In this document: piece by piece, positions 28,306 to 37,158 of the stretch
How the letters are laid out: the number at the start of each line of letters is the position of its first letter
How positions within the stretch are numbered: the first letter of the stretch is position 1
Assembly (NCBI RefSeq): GCF_014637345.1
Contig: NZ_BMEX01000002.1
Span: 186,001 to 250,000 of the forward strand
Direction of reading: 5' to 3'
DNA: 64,000 nt
DNA from: Kroppenstedtia guangzhouensis
Lineage (GTDB): Bacteria; Bacillota; Bacilli; Thermoactinomycetales; DSM-45169
Notes under the pieces: model-generated
Database searches by the model: none
The model's input: only the letters and a program-made list of their open reading frames with translations
What the model was told of the DNA's origin: nothing
Translations under genes and position numbers: made by a program

Positions 28306-28823
28306 TTGCGCTCCTCCCAACCCGACAATCCCCGCTGTTTCATCCACCAGAACACCAATCTCTCCAATATCCGGTTCAGCTTGGTGAAGACCCCCTCCGC
28401 CCGGGAAACCGGAACCACCAAAATCGTATAGAGACCGAGCCGGTTTCCCCCGAGCACATCGGTCAGCAGCTGATCACCGATCATCACTGTCTCGGTCACA
28501 TCCACTTCCAACCTGTTCAGCGCCCGTCTGAATGCAGCGGACAAAGGTTTTTTCGCCTGGTGGATATAAGGGACGCGCAAGGGGGTTGCAAACCGGGACA
28601 CCCGGGTGAGGTTATTATTGGAGACAATTATCACCTTAAATCCCATCCCTCGCAACTGATCCAGCCAGCTGACCAACTCCGGCGTCGCTTCCGGACGTGT
28701 CGCTTCCACCAAGGTGTTATCCAGGTCGACCAGTGCCGCCTTCACCCCTCGCCGTTGCAGGGCATTCAAATCGATTTCATAAATGGATTGAACAAATTCA
28801 TTAGGAATCATCCGCTTAAACAA
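28302..28823 (-). CDS. yqeG: YqeG, HAD-family phosphatase
   Basis: 173 aa. HAD motif I as ALVDLDNTLVEA, motif II as IIVSNNN, and motif IV as MIGDQLLTDVLGGNRLGLYTILV. Belongs to the YqeG/phosphatidylglycerolphosphatase GEP4-like group, so PGP phosphatase activity is possible. First gene of the operon; the ATG at 28823 has little ribosome-site signal. Confidence 0.92.
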   Translation of the reverse strand: MFKRMIPNEFVQSIYEIDLNALQRRGVKAALVDLDNTLVEATRPEATPELVSWLDQLRGMGFKVIIVSNNNLTRVSRFATPLRVPYIHQAKKPLSAAFRRALNRLEVDVTETVMIGDQLLTDVLGGNRLGLYTILVVPVSRAEGVFTKLNRILERLVFWWMKQRGLSGWEERK

Positions 28824-28896
28824 GACGCCACCCCATCACCGAAAGCGTTGTCATATCGGCACTAACTATACCACATCGCAAAAGGGCGAGGCAAAG

Positions 28897-28930
28897 AGAG
28901 GGGTAGCTAAAAAAAGCTACTCTTTTTTTG
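28897..28930 (+). terminator. Orphan intrinsic terminator on the plus strand
   Basis: GGGTAGCT / AGCTACTC stem with an A-rich loop followed by TTTTTTTG. No rightward gene lies upstream (yqeG runs left), so it either ends a small RNA starting within the yqeG upstream region or shields the remnant that follows. Confidence 0.55.
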
Positions 28931-28982
28931 TTCTCTTGCAGAATGAATTTAAAAATGCTCCATAAAAGAGGGAGAAGGCGAC

Positions 28983-29570
28983 ATGTGGCGGTTGTCAATG
29001 CAGATCAACATCGAGATTCAGCCCTCCCATCATCACACTATTGAGAAGCGGACGCTGTACCACTGGAGTAAGCTGTATGAGGAGCAACTCGCCTCACAAT
29101 CACCATCAACTCATAAACTCTCGCTACCTTCCAGGCGAACACCACAATGTCTTTCATTTGCGAGAGGATCGCTCGGGCATCTTGCTAACCGATGATTGGG
29201 AGGTTCATTTTATGAACTGCCCAAGCTGGAAACGGGGGCGTTTGATGTTGGCACCGGCCTGGTGAAGTGGTTGCTTTTTCTCAAAGGTCTGGATAAAAGC
29301 AAATGGGAGGAGATTGCCATGGATCAACCCAAACTGTGCAAAGCCATGACCACGCTGGAATTCCTGAGTCAGGACCGGGAAGCCCGCCGCCTGTACGAGA
29401 TGCGCCAAAAGGCCCTCTTGGATGAACACTGGAAGGTTGAGGGGCAAGAGTGGAAGGGAAGGCGGGGGCGGCAGAAGTTGCTGCAAATGGGGATGGAAAT
29501 TTCATCGATTGCCAAAACCACAGGATTGACGCAAGATAAGATCCGGAAATTGGCCGAGCCGGATGATTAA
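28983..29570 (+). pseudogene. Rpn/PD-(D/E)XK-type transposase-like gene, N-truncated with two frameshifts
   Basis: Three overlapping frames spell a continuous Rpn-family protein: NIEIQPSHHHTIEKRTLYHWSKLYEEQLA (28998-29095), then LINSRYLPGEHHNVFHLREDRSGILLTDD (about 29111-29197), then YELPKLETGAFDVG through LTQDKIRKLAEPDD (29208-29570). The first 60-70 residues with the nuclease Asp are missing. These nucleases move by recombination and are often repeated in Bacillota genomes. Confidence 0.85.
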
Positions 29571-29670
29571 GGTTCCATCCCGCTTCGGAATTCGCAATAG
29601 GGTAATGAATAGCCACTTTTGCCCCCCTCCCGGGGAATTCCGTGGGTGTTACCATAACAAAGAAAACGTC

Positions 29671-29701
29671 AAAAACACCGCACCCCGTGGATGCGGCGTT
29701 T
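29671..29701 (-). terminator. Terminator of the DUF4349 gene
   Basis: Minus strand ACGCCGCATCC / GGTGCGGTGT stem then TTTTTGACG. Confidence 0.8.
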
Positions 29702-29711
29702 CCTTTTCCCT

Positions 29712-30677
29712 TCAGTGATCCCCCGGCTTTTCTCCCCCCTCTTCTCTGCTTCCGGGAGTCTCCCGTGGATCCAGATCCTCCCGTTTGCGACGGCGAATCC
29801 AAATATAGATGGGAACACCGATCGCTGCCGCCACCGCCACCGGAGGAAGAGAAGCCGCGCCGAAGATCAGGAGTCCCTGAAACAGGTCCCGCACCCACCC
29901 CACCGATTGGACAAAGGCGAGTGAAATCCGTTCCCCCAGGCCGGGTTTTCCTTCTGCTTCCTCCAAGGCGATCACCTGTCGGGCATGGATGGTGACGGTG
30001 GAGTAGACCGTCTGGTTTTCCAGATACTTCAACCGGCCCTGCAACTGTTCGATCTCCTCCTGCACGCGGGCCAGCTGTTCGGAGACCTTGAGCAGATCCT
30101 CCGTGGTTTTGGCCCTCTTCATCATCTCCAGCAGTCGTTTCTCCACCGCCTTTTTCGCCTTGAGCCGGGATTCCAGATCCACATACTCCTCCGTCACATC
30201 CTTGCCCGTGATCTTGCGGGATTCCATCTCCTGGGCGATCTTCTCCACACGTTCCAGATAGGTATGAAAGGACTCCCGGGGAATCCGGAACACATAGTCC
30301 CCGGTTTTCTCCTTTTCCGCCCGGGACTGGGAGGACTCCACCAGGTAGCCCCCCTCCTTCCGGGCCGCCGCCTCCGTCGCCTGCTGTGCCTGTTTCAGAT
30401 TCTGCACCTTTATCCTCAGCTCCGCCCGGTAGATCACCTTCCGCTCCTCCTGTGCCACTTGCGCCCCTTCTTTGTTCAGGACTTTTTTCACATCGGATGC
30501 AGCCGTCCCCTTCCCGGACCCGGATTCTGTCGAACCCTCGCGGGAGAGCGAATGGAATTCGGTTTTTGACTGAACACTACTGTTCATCGACTGATCCGGA
30601 GCCTCACCGGATGAACAACCCGCCAACAGCCCCAGGGACACCCCCCAGACCAACCACGGTTTCCACACCTTACCCAC
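29712..30677 (-). CDS. DUF4349-domain lipoprotein
   Basis: 321 aa. Signal peptide with lipobox LLAGC (lipid Cys near residue 21), a Ser-rich linker, the DUF4349 domain (ERKVIYRAELRIKV; GDYVFRIPRESFHTYLERV), a coiled coil (about 150-215: DVTEEYVDLESRLKAKKAVE to VQEEIEQLQGRLKYLENQT), a membrane helix near 265-290 and a basic tail. Outer-face membrane protein of unknown role. Monocistronic. Confidence 0.88.
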   Translation of the reverse strand: MGKVWKPWLVWGVSLGLLAGCSSGEAPDQSMNSSVQSKTEFHSLSREGSTESGSGKGTAASDVKKVLNKEGAQVAQEERKVIYRAELRIKVQNLKQAQQATEAAARKEGGYLVESSQSRAEKEKTGDYVFRIPRESFHTYLERVEKIAQEMESRKITGKDVTEEYVDLESRLKAKKAVEKRLLEMMKRAKTTEDLLKVSEQLARVQEEIEQLQGRLKYLENQTVYSTVTIHARQVIALEEAEGKPGLGERISLAFVQSVGWVRDLFQGLLIFGAASLPPVAVAAAIGVPIYIWIRRRKREDLDPRETPGSREEGGEKPGDH

Positions 30678-30746
30678 CGCCCCTTTCCAGTTTCCTGCTG
30701 TCTATATGGACGAAAGGGGCGGGGAAAAGGTTGCGGGATAGGGAAA

Positions 30747-30782
30747 AAGAAAAAGAGAGGCTGGGTAAGCCTCTTTTTTTAT
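30747..30782. terminator. Terminator between the DUF4349 and HTH-TPR genes
   Basis: AAGAGAGGCT / AGCCTCTTTT hairpin, with T-runs on both strands; on the minus strand it follows the HTH-TPR gene. Confidence 0.7.
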
Positions 30783-30893
30783 CCTCCCGGTTGATCTGAG
30801 TTGTATTTGGATACAGGCAGATCACTTGGAGTCGCGGGGCCCAGTGATAAAAAGGAGAGAAGAAATACGGTTGATAGGGAGAAAAAAACAACT

Positions 30894-32237
30894 TTACCGA
30901 ACTTCATTCAAGTCACCTGCTTTTCTCTGGTTGAGTTTTTCTTGTACTTTAAACATATTAACCGTACATTGTTGAAATTCCTTCTCGTCAACCCCTTCCC
31001 AGCACCGGGCGAGTTCATGCCACGCTTCATACTCCTTCTCCTCGGTATGATACTTCTGTGCGAGCTCAACTACCTGTCGGTAAAAAGCGATCGCTTCTTC
31101 TCTTCTGTTTTGCTGAACAAACAGACGTCCCAGGGCCAATGAGGCATCCATCTGATCCACGTAATCTTCTACTCGTTTCGCATTTTGAATCGCTTGGGTC
31201 AGATATTTCTCGGCCTGACTCCATTTCTCTTGATGGGTATACAGGATTCCCAACTGGGTGCAAGCACGGAGAAAAGATTTTTCATCCACCCTTCCCGGGG
31301 GAAGTCCAAGTGCAATTTTAAAGCAGTTTTCCGCCTCTTCCCATTTTTCCTGAACGGTGTGGATACTCCCAAGAACGCACCATAAAACCAGGGAACTGTT
31401 GTATTGCTGGTTGAGACTGGCTAACTGGATACCCTCGAGGGCGAATTTTTTTGCTGTTTCATAATCATGGCTCCTGCGGAGCAACTCCGCTCGCAACCAA
31501 TAGAAAGAGAGTCTGGTTTCCATCGGTTCAATTTGCGGGAGTTCCTCCCAAACGTCCTGAACCAGTTGCAGGGACTCGACGATCCGTCCCAATCTTTCCA
31601 AGTAGATGGCTTTGTTTCGTAGCAAAAAATACTTGACCCATGGCCTCTCTCCCGTCGGGCAAAAAGCATCCAGGCCACTGTCCGCATACTGCAAGGCCTG
31701 CTGCAGATCGTTGTTGTAGTAACTGCAACGACTCAGATCATTGAAACTGTAGGCTTCGATGTTGTCCATCTTTGCGGTTTCGTTTCTATTGGCCAAGCGG
31801 ATGGCCGTGAAAAACTCCCGTTCCGCCTTGTTGATTTTTTTCTGATGCAGGTAACAGGTGCCCTTGAGCCAATGAGCTTGAGAGGCATACAAGTGGTCGT
31901 CGGGGATGGGCGTCTTCTCCAGTAACGACAGGGCTGATTCACTCTGACCCAATCGGTTCATCGACTCAATCAATGTCAGTCGAAACTTCAGCTCGGCCTG
32001 GTCATCTCTCTCCCTCAGCAAGAACTCCGGCAGCTGCTCCAAGGGGATACCCAACTTCTCCAGGATGTAGTAGACCTTCTCATTCTTCACATGGGAGACA
32101 CCTCGCTCCACATTGCTGATCGTCGCCGGAGAAATGTTGTCGTCTGCCAAATCTTCCAGACGAAGACCCCGTTCTTTTCGGACCTTACGAATGATTCCGC
32201 CAATTTCATGTATATCCAAGACCTTCAACTCCGTCAC
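30894..32237 (-). CDS. XRE-type HTH regulator with TPR repeats (RRNPP-like)
   Basis: 447 aa. An HTH at residues about 10-65 (IGGIIRKVRKERGLRLEDLA, SPATISNVERG), followed by about nine TPR-like helical hairpins, among them SQAHWLKGTCYLHQKKINKAEREF, LGSIHTVQEKWEEAENCFKIAL and LGILYTHQEKWSQAEKYLTQAI. This is the plan of RRNPP regulators (PlcR, NprR), which bind a small secreted peptide in the TPR groove. I see no short exported-peptide gene directly downstream, so the ligand is unknown. Possibly a sporulation or competence regulator; that is inference. Confidence 0.85.
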   Translation of the reverse strand: MTELKVLDIHEIGGIIRKVRKERGLRLEDLADDNISPATISNVERGVSHVKNEKVYYILEKLGIPLEQLPEFLLRERDDQAELKFRLTLIESMNRLGQSESALSLLEKTPIPDDHLYASQAHWLKGTCYLHQKKINKAEREFFTAIRLANRNETAKMDNIEAYSFNDLSRCSYYNNDLQQALQYADSGLDAFCPTGERPWVKYFLLRNKAIYLERLGRIVESLQLVQDVWEELPQIEPMETRLSFYWLRAELLRRSHDYETAKKFALEGIQLASLNQQYNSSLVLWCVLGSIHTVQEKWEEAENCFKIALGLPPGRVDEKSFLRACTQLGILYTHQEKWSQAEKYLTQAIQNAKRVEDYVDQMDASLALGRLFVQQNRREEAIAFYRQVVELAQKYHTEEKEYEAWHELARCWEGVDEKEFQQCTVNMFKVQEKLNQRKAGDLNEVR

Positions 32238-32649
32238 CTTCCATATCCAAGATATTTACCACTATTTTATACCAGATCAAGTTAGATGGAAATAGATTTT
32301 AAGACTTTTCCTGCAACTTTTCCCCCTGCGGTATAACTTTTGGATAAGGAAAGGCGGCGAAGCCACGGATTGTGCGATTTATGCTTCAGCCCCTGCCCAT
32401 CGTTCCGGCCTTCGGGTCGATCTCTTCCCAAGCTGCAGAAAACAAAGGAGTCCGGCACCCGTGGCAACGGGAACCGGACTCCTGACCGCAAATCGTATCA
32501 CAGGTTGTTCGTACGAACCCGGTGGCCATCGGGTTCGTGACAAAATTGAATGTCCTGCTCTCCGCCTCAGGGTGTGTATGGTTTGACCCCACACGCCCTG
32601 AAGCCTTCCCCGCCTTGATCAATGCCGAGACCTCAGCGCAACCGGGCAA
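32238..32649. other. Intergenic region with strong hairpins, including a minus-strand terminator
   Basis: On the minus strand AGGAGTCCGG, inner CCCGT/ACGGG, CCGGACTCCT (32446-32483) is followed by TTTGTTTTC and would end the DUF2268 gene. A second hairpin CGAACCCG / CGGGTTCG lies at 32514-32537. Open frames here are unsupported by any start signal. Confidence 0.6.
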
Positions 32650-33543
32650 TTAAGAAAACCATCCACAACTGTTTATTATTTCATCTGTACTGAGCAAAGT
32701 CGCTTCTCCGATTCCCACATGATTTTTTTCCATAAAGGACTGTACCGCTTGGTATCCCACTGCATATCCGGCAAATGGTGATAAACCCACAGGCTGGTAC
32801 CCCTGTTCTTTGGCAATGGGATCACCGAACATGTAACTGCTCACCTCGGCAAACCCCTTCACATTTAGCGCATCTTTTATTACTTCCGTTGAGTACGCTA
32901 AATCTTCTTTGTCAAAAGAGGTAACCCAGGGACCTAAAAGATCTTCTCCATAAAGTTCTTTTGCAAATGACTCTGCTAACCCCTCTATAATTAAGTAATC
33001 ACCAACGGTAACGTTCCCCTGGTCCCAATCAAAATATGAAAAACGGAGATTGTGATGAAATTCATGCGCAATCACCGCCGGGAGTTTTGGAATGTTATAG
33101 GAATCGGGGTAGACAGACACTTGTATAAATCCCGGAATTCCTCCAAATCCGCAATAACCTTTTTGTAATGCAAGCTTCTTCGGATCGGCTATATACATTC
33201 CAAATTTCAATTCATCCGCATTAATATTTAGATTTTTCTCCTGAATCAAATCAACACAGCGGTTCAAGGTCTCATTTGCCCTTTGAAGAGCTTGAATTTC
33301 TTTTAACTTCTTCAACGCCACTTTCCCCACTTCGGTATCCCACACATCAACATATCCAAGCATTTTGCAAGCCATCAATACATCGTATCCATGAGGTTGC
33401 TTGGCTTTTAAAGGAACATGGATAGCATTCCACATCTTTTCAAAAGGTTTCATCATTGAATAGCGAAAGTAGTTTTCTCTCTCTTCTTCCAAGGAGAACA
33501 ATTTTTCATATTGTTCGATGGTGTTTTCGATCACTATTTTCAA
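32650..33543 (-). CDS. DUF2268-type predicted Zn-dependent protease
   Basis: About 297 aa from a TTG at 33543 with AAGGTGG upstream (a longer frame to 33675 lacks a ribosome site). The zinc motif VIAHEFHHNLRFSYFD is HEXXH-type, with a downstream Glu in IIEGLAESFAKELYGE as likely third ligand and SPFAGYAVGYQAVQSFM near the end. This matches the DUF2268/YjaZ family, cytoplasmic and of unknown substrate. Its G+C (low 40s by eye) is well under that of its neighbours, and codons favour A/T, suggesting acquisition by transfer. Confidence 0.85.
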   Translation of the reverse strand: MKIVIENTIEQYEKLFSLEEERENYFRYSMMKPFEKMWNAIHVPLKAKQPHGYDVLMACKMLGYVDVWDTEVGKVALKKLKEIQALQRANETLNRCVDLIQEKNLNINADELKFGMYIADPKKLALQKGYCGFGGIPGFIQVSVYPDSYNIPKLPAVIAHEFHHNLRFSYFDWDQGNVTVGDYLIIEGLAESFAKELYGEDLLGPWVTSFDKEDLAYSTEVIKDALNVKGFAEVSSYMFGDPIAKEQGYQPVGLSPFAGYAVGYQAVQSFMEKNHVGIGEATLLSTDEIINSCGWFS

Positions 33544-34060
33544 TGTAACCACCTTGATTCTGTTTGATGAAAGATCCCCATTGCCACCCTCATCAATTTC
33601 ACTCCTCCTGATGAGGCAATCTTTCACAATTGACGCCTTTTTGCACCTCCTTCCATAAGTACAATAAGGGATCACGCAACGTAAGAGTCAATGGGGTCCG
33701 ATAACCAAAAACGAGTGGCCACCGGGCCGCCTGCCTCATTTCACCGGATGGTGAATTCCACTTTGGCATCCTTCGGACTTGACACCCTCGGAAATGTCGC
33801 CCACGGGACAGGTGTCATCCATGAACAGATTGGAGCCGAATTGCACGGTCTTGGCTTCCAGATGGGATACCGGTGAATTGCCTGGCCGCATTTATATTCT
33901 TAATTCAAAATCACCTGGATCCGATCCCGCTGGATCACCACTTCCCCGATCCCCAATCCTTGGATCCCCCTGCCCTTGAGTGAATGATGGGCTTTGATTT
34001 CCTTATTCCGAATGGGATTATCATCTCAGATATAACAGATCAAACCGCAACACTCCCAAG
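33544..34060. other. 517-nt gap without a supported gene
   Basis: A minus-strand frame at about 33724-33879 (starts RPGNSPVSHLEAKT) and another ending KGRGIQGLGIGEVVIQ near 33903 look codon-like but have no ribosome sites. They may be remnants of small spore-type genes. Nothing else is recognisable. Confidence 0.35.
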
Positions 34061-34094
34061 ATAGACGCCGACGGAGAATCCGTCGGCGTCTATC
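34061..34094 (-). terminator. Terminator of the serine hydrolase gene
   Basis: AGACGCCGACGGA / TCCGTCGGCGTCT, a 13-bp perfect stem with a 3-4 nt loop; weak T-tail. Confidence 0.75.
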
Positions 34095-34103
34095 ATACTG
34101 ATA

Positions 34104-35798
34104 TTACCGATCTCTCCGTTGCCAGCCCTCCCCGGACCAGTCCACCGGGAGGAGGCGGCCGGAGGCGTCGGTGACGAGGGGGTTCTGCACGTACCAGCCG
34201 CGACCGTTGTAATAATCATCGGTATGGTAGCGGAAACGGAGGTACCGGGTGTCGACAGGAAGGGTGAGCTCCCGTCGGGTCCAGCCATCGCTGAGGCCGC
34301 TCATCGGCTCGCTGATCGCCGACCAGTGTTTCCCATCCGGGGAGGCTTCCACGACGCCATAGTCCGTCGGGGCCCTTTGATCTGCCGGCTCCATCCGGTA
34401 CCAAGTATCAAAGGTGAGCTTCCTGCCGGTACCCTTCAGTCGGCTACCGGTCAGGGAGCGATCCAGGTGGTCCCCGTAGCCGGAGAACCAGGCTCCTCCC
34501 CTGCCGGGAATGGCCACCGGGATCGCATCGGCGGTGAGGCGGGCCACCTGGCGCCGGACCGGATTGGTGGAGAGGGTGTCCCGGGTGGGGTGCACCCGGT
34601 TGGTTAGAGTGATGGCGATCACCCCGTTGTTCCGGTTCATGACGATGGAGGTACCGGTGTAGCCAGTATGTCCCATGGCGCGGGGATCCGACAGGGCATC
34701 CATATACCAGCTCTGGTTCAGCTCCCAGCCGAGTCCGTGGTCATCACCAGGAAAGTCTGTGTTCATGTTTTTTTCCATCAGGGCCACGGTCGACGGCTTC
34801 AGAATACGCACATTCCCATATTTCCCGTCGTTGAGCAGCATATGGGCAAAGATGGCCAAGTCTTTCGCTGTGGCGAAGACCCCCGCATGTCCGGCCACCC
34901 CGTCCAGGGACCAGGCTTTTTCATCATGGACACTTCCCCAGACCAGCCCCCGCCCGGTCCAAGACTGGTATTCCGTGGCGGCGATCCGGGGTTTCAGGGA
35001 GGCTGGCGGGTTGTACATCGTATCCTTCATCCCCAGGGGATCGGTGATGTACTTCTTGACAAAGACATCCAGCCTTTTTCCGGAAAGCCGCTCCACCAAG
35101 GCACCCAGGGTGATCATGTTGAGATCGCTGTACAGATAGGCCTCTCCCGGCTCGTGGATCAACGAATGGGCAAAGACGGCCTGCAACCGGTCTTCCCGGG
35201 TCCCTTCCATCTGATGAATGGGAATCCCCGCTTCAAATCCGGAGGTGTGGGTCATCAATTGCCGGATCGTGACCTTCTCTTTTCCCTTTTGCGCAAATTC
35301 CGGGATGTATTTGGCCACCGGGTCGTCCAATCGGAACCTTCCTTCTTCGTACAATTTCATGGCGGCAACGGTGGTGAAAATTTTGCTGATGGAAGCCAGG
35401 TCAAAAATGGTATCCTTTCTCATCGGGACCGGCTCATCCATCCGGTTTCCCCGGTCATCCAGCTCCCGGGCAGCAAAGCCGTAGGCGTCATGCTTGACAA
35501 TGCTTCCCTTCCGGACCACGAAAACCACCGCGCCCGGCATATAGCCCTCCCGGATCGCTTGTCGGATATAGGGATCGATCTCCTTCAGAGGCTCCTCCAC
35601 CATACCGGCGGAGGCGGGGGTTCCCGGGTGAAGACGAGGTTGGATCGCCCCCGGTTGGTCCCAGGGAAAGGGCTTTCCATGAGCTGTTGCCGGTGTTTGG
35701 GTTGCCGTCCCGCTTCCCCAACCCGTTATCGGGAGGATCAGCAGGAAAACCAAAGTGAAGATTCCCATCTTTCGCCAAATCAAGCGTCTTGCATTCAT
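34104..35798 (-). CDS. Secreted beta-lactamase-family serine hydrolase with C-terminal beta domain
   Basis: 564 aa from the ATG at 35798 (GGGAGGAG upstream). Signal peptide or anchor (MNARRLIWRKMGIFTLVFLL). The beta-lactamase/transpeptidase-like domain has SxxK as SISK (near residue 136), YxN as YSDLN and a third motif GHTGYTG. It resembles class C enzymes and esterase/D-aminopeptidase relatives. About 150 residues at the C-terminus (from WFSGYG) form an extra beta-rich domain with W and Y motifs, perhaps for substrate or wall binding. Substrate unknown. Confidence 0.87.
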   Translation of the reverse strand: MNARRLIWRKMGIFTLVFLLILPITGWGSGTATQTPATAHGKPFPWDQPGAIQPRLHPGTPASAGMVEEPLKEIDPYIRQAIREGYMPGAVVFVVRKGSIVKHDAYGFAARELDDRGNRMDEPVPMRKDTIFDLASISKIFTTVAAMKLYEEGRFRLDDPVAKYIPEFAQKGKEKVTIRQLMTHTSGFEAGIPIHQMEGTREDRLQAVFAHSLIHEPGEAYLYSDLNMITLGALVERLSGKRLDVFVKKYITDPLGMKDTMYNPPASLKPRIAATEYQSWTGRGLVWGSVHDEKAWSLDGVAGHAGVFATAKDLAIFAHMLLNDGKYGNVRILKPSTVALMEKNMNTDFPGDDHGLGWELNQSWYMDALSDPRAMGHTGYTGTSIVMNRNNGVIAITLTNRVHPTRDTLSTNPVRRQVARLTADAIPVAIPGRGGAWFSGYGDHLDRSLTGSRLKGTGRKLTFDTWYRMEPADQRAPTDYGVVEASPDGKHWSAISEPMSGLSDGWTRRELTLPVDTRYLRFRYHTDDYYNGRGWYVQNPLVTDASGRLLPVDWSGEGWQRRDR

Positions 35799-35898
35799 CC
35801 ACCCATCTCCTCCCATCCCTTGGTAGTGTATACCACCCTCCTTTTTATATTATCAGAAGTTATCAAATATTGATGTAAGGATGGAAAAGGGTCGGGAG

Positions 35899-37158
35899 TC
35901 ATCCCCTTTTCCATCGATTCTCTTCGAGAAAGCGATGCCGTTCAAATTCTCCCCCGATCCCGGCTCCCGCCCGGCAAAGGAAGGGACCGGCCAAGACGCC
36001 GGCAGCCAACCCCGCCCAGCCCCACAGGATCCATCCCGTTCCCAGACTGATCAAGCCAAAGCCGGGAAGGGTCACCCAAAAAGTATAGATCCGAAAAGCT
36101 TCCCGGACTGTTTCCTTTTCCCAGGGGAACATGCTCACCCCGGTGGAAAAGATGAACTCCCGCCAACAGGATCGGCCCCAGGAGTATAGCAACAGCCAGG
36201 CGATCAACCAGACCACTCCCTTCATCAGTCCTGGCACCTGGATGATCCCGACGAGGAGAAGGACTGTCAACTGCAAGTAGCTTCTCAGGTGCCGCCAGAG
36301 TCGAACCAAGGGTTTCAAGGCCGATTCGGCAAGGATTGCGGCGGAGGTTCTCTGCCGGAACAAAGACTCTGATTGTCGAAACAGCCAGGGGCGACGGAGT
36401 CGGAAAGCCTTCCGCTCCGGCAATACCCCACTCCCCTGCAAGAGAAGAGCGGCAAAACGGAGCCGGTATTCCCGTTCCCGGGCCACATCATCCAAAAACA
36501 ATCCTTCCACGGCCAAGCGACGCCGCAGGAGAAACCAGGCCACCGCCGCGGCCGGAATCCACCCGATCGCCGTCAATACCGGTGAAGACAGACCCCAACG
36601 GACTGAAGCCGCCCATACCGGCAACAACCCCGCCCCAAGGAGAGCGTGGCCCAACCACCGCTTCCAAGTCGGGGCGACGGAAGCCCACATGCAGCGGTGA
36701 AGGGACAGATTCCAACGTACCAGGAGCAGAAACACTCCCCAAATTCCCGCTTCCTGGGGGGAAGCTCCCCAGTGGGCGATCAAGAGAGGGCCGCTGAGCA
36801 GAAGGAATCCGCCTGTCGCCATCACATGAAACAGAAAAGAGTACACCAGTCCGGAGCCCATCAAAGTCTGCATCCATTCTCGCTTCTGCCGGAGAAAGAG
36901 CAGATCCCCTTCCCGGAGACCAAGTCGGACCTTCCCATTCCAAAGAAAGAAATATGATACCAAGATAAACCCCCAGGAGGGGACATGGCCCATCCAGCTG
37001 TCCACCTCCCACCAGGAACGGTACTCAAACCACAAAAACACCAGGGCGGGGAGGACCAGATACAGGACGACGGTCCAGTCCAACACACTTCGCCACACCC
37101 GATACTGAAAGCGCCACTCCTCAAACAGCCGGCTCTTGAACAAAGTAAAGGGGGTCAC
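35899..37158 (-). CDS. ecsB: EcsB-type ABC transporter permease
   Basis: About 419 aa from a GTG at 37158 that overlaps the ecsA stop (GTGA). Seven or more membrane segments, Trp-rich, with an N-terminal cytoplasmic stretch LFKSRLFEEWRFQYRVW characteristic of EcsB. EcsAB in Bacillus affects protein secretion, intramembrane proteolysis by RasP and competence; the transported substrate is unknown. No ecsC follows. Confidence 0.87.
   Translation of the reverse strand: MTPFTLFKSRLFEEWRFQYRVWRSVLDWTVVLYLVLPALVFLWFEYRSWWEVDSWMGHVPSWGFILVSYFFLWNGKVRLGLREGDLLFLRQKREWMQTLMGSGLVYSFLFHVMATGGFLLLSGPLLIAHWGASPQEAGIWGVFLLLVRWNLSLHRCMWASVAPTWKRWLGHALLGAGLLPVWAASVRWGLSSPVLTAIGWIPAAAVAWFLLRRRLAVEGLFLDDVAREREYRLRFAALLLQGSGVLPERKAFRLRRPWLFRQSESLFRQRTSAAILAESALKPLVRLWRHLRSYLQLTVLLLVGIIQVPGLMKGVVWLIAWLLLYSWGRSCWREFIFSTGVSMFPWEKETVREAFRIYTFWVTLPGFGLISLGTGWILWGWAGLAAGVLAGPFLCRAGAGIGGEFERHRFLEENRWKRG

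Noticed and set aside
32386-32649. 87-aa minus-strand ORF between the TPR regulator and the DUF2268 protease genes
   Set aside because: It spans two strong hairpins, one of them an intrinsic terminator, and has no start signal.
34668-35873. 401-codon plus-strand ORF opposite the serine hydrolase
   Set aside because: Low-complexity His/Gly/Pro-rich antisense frame; the hydrolase signal peptide and active-site motifs are on the other strand.
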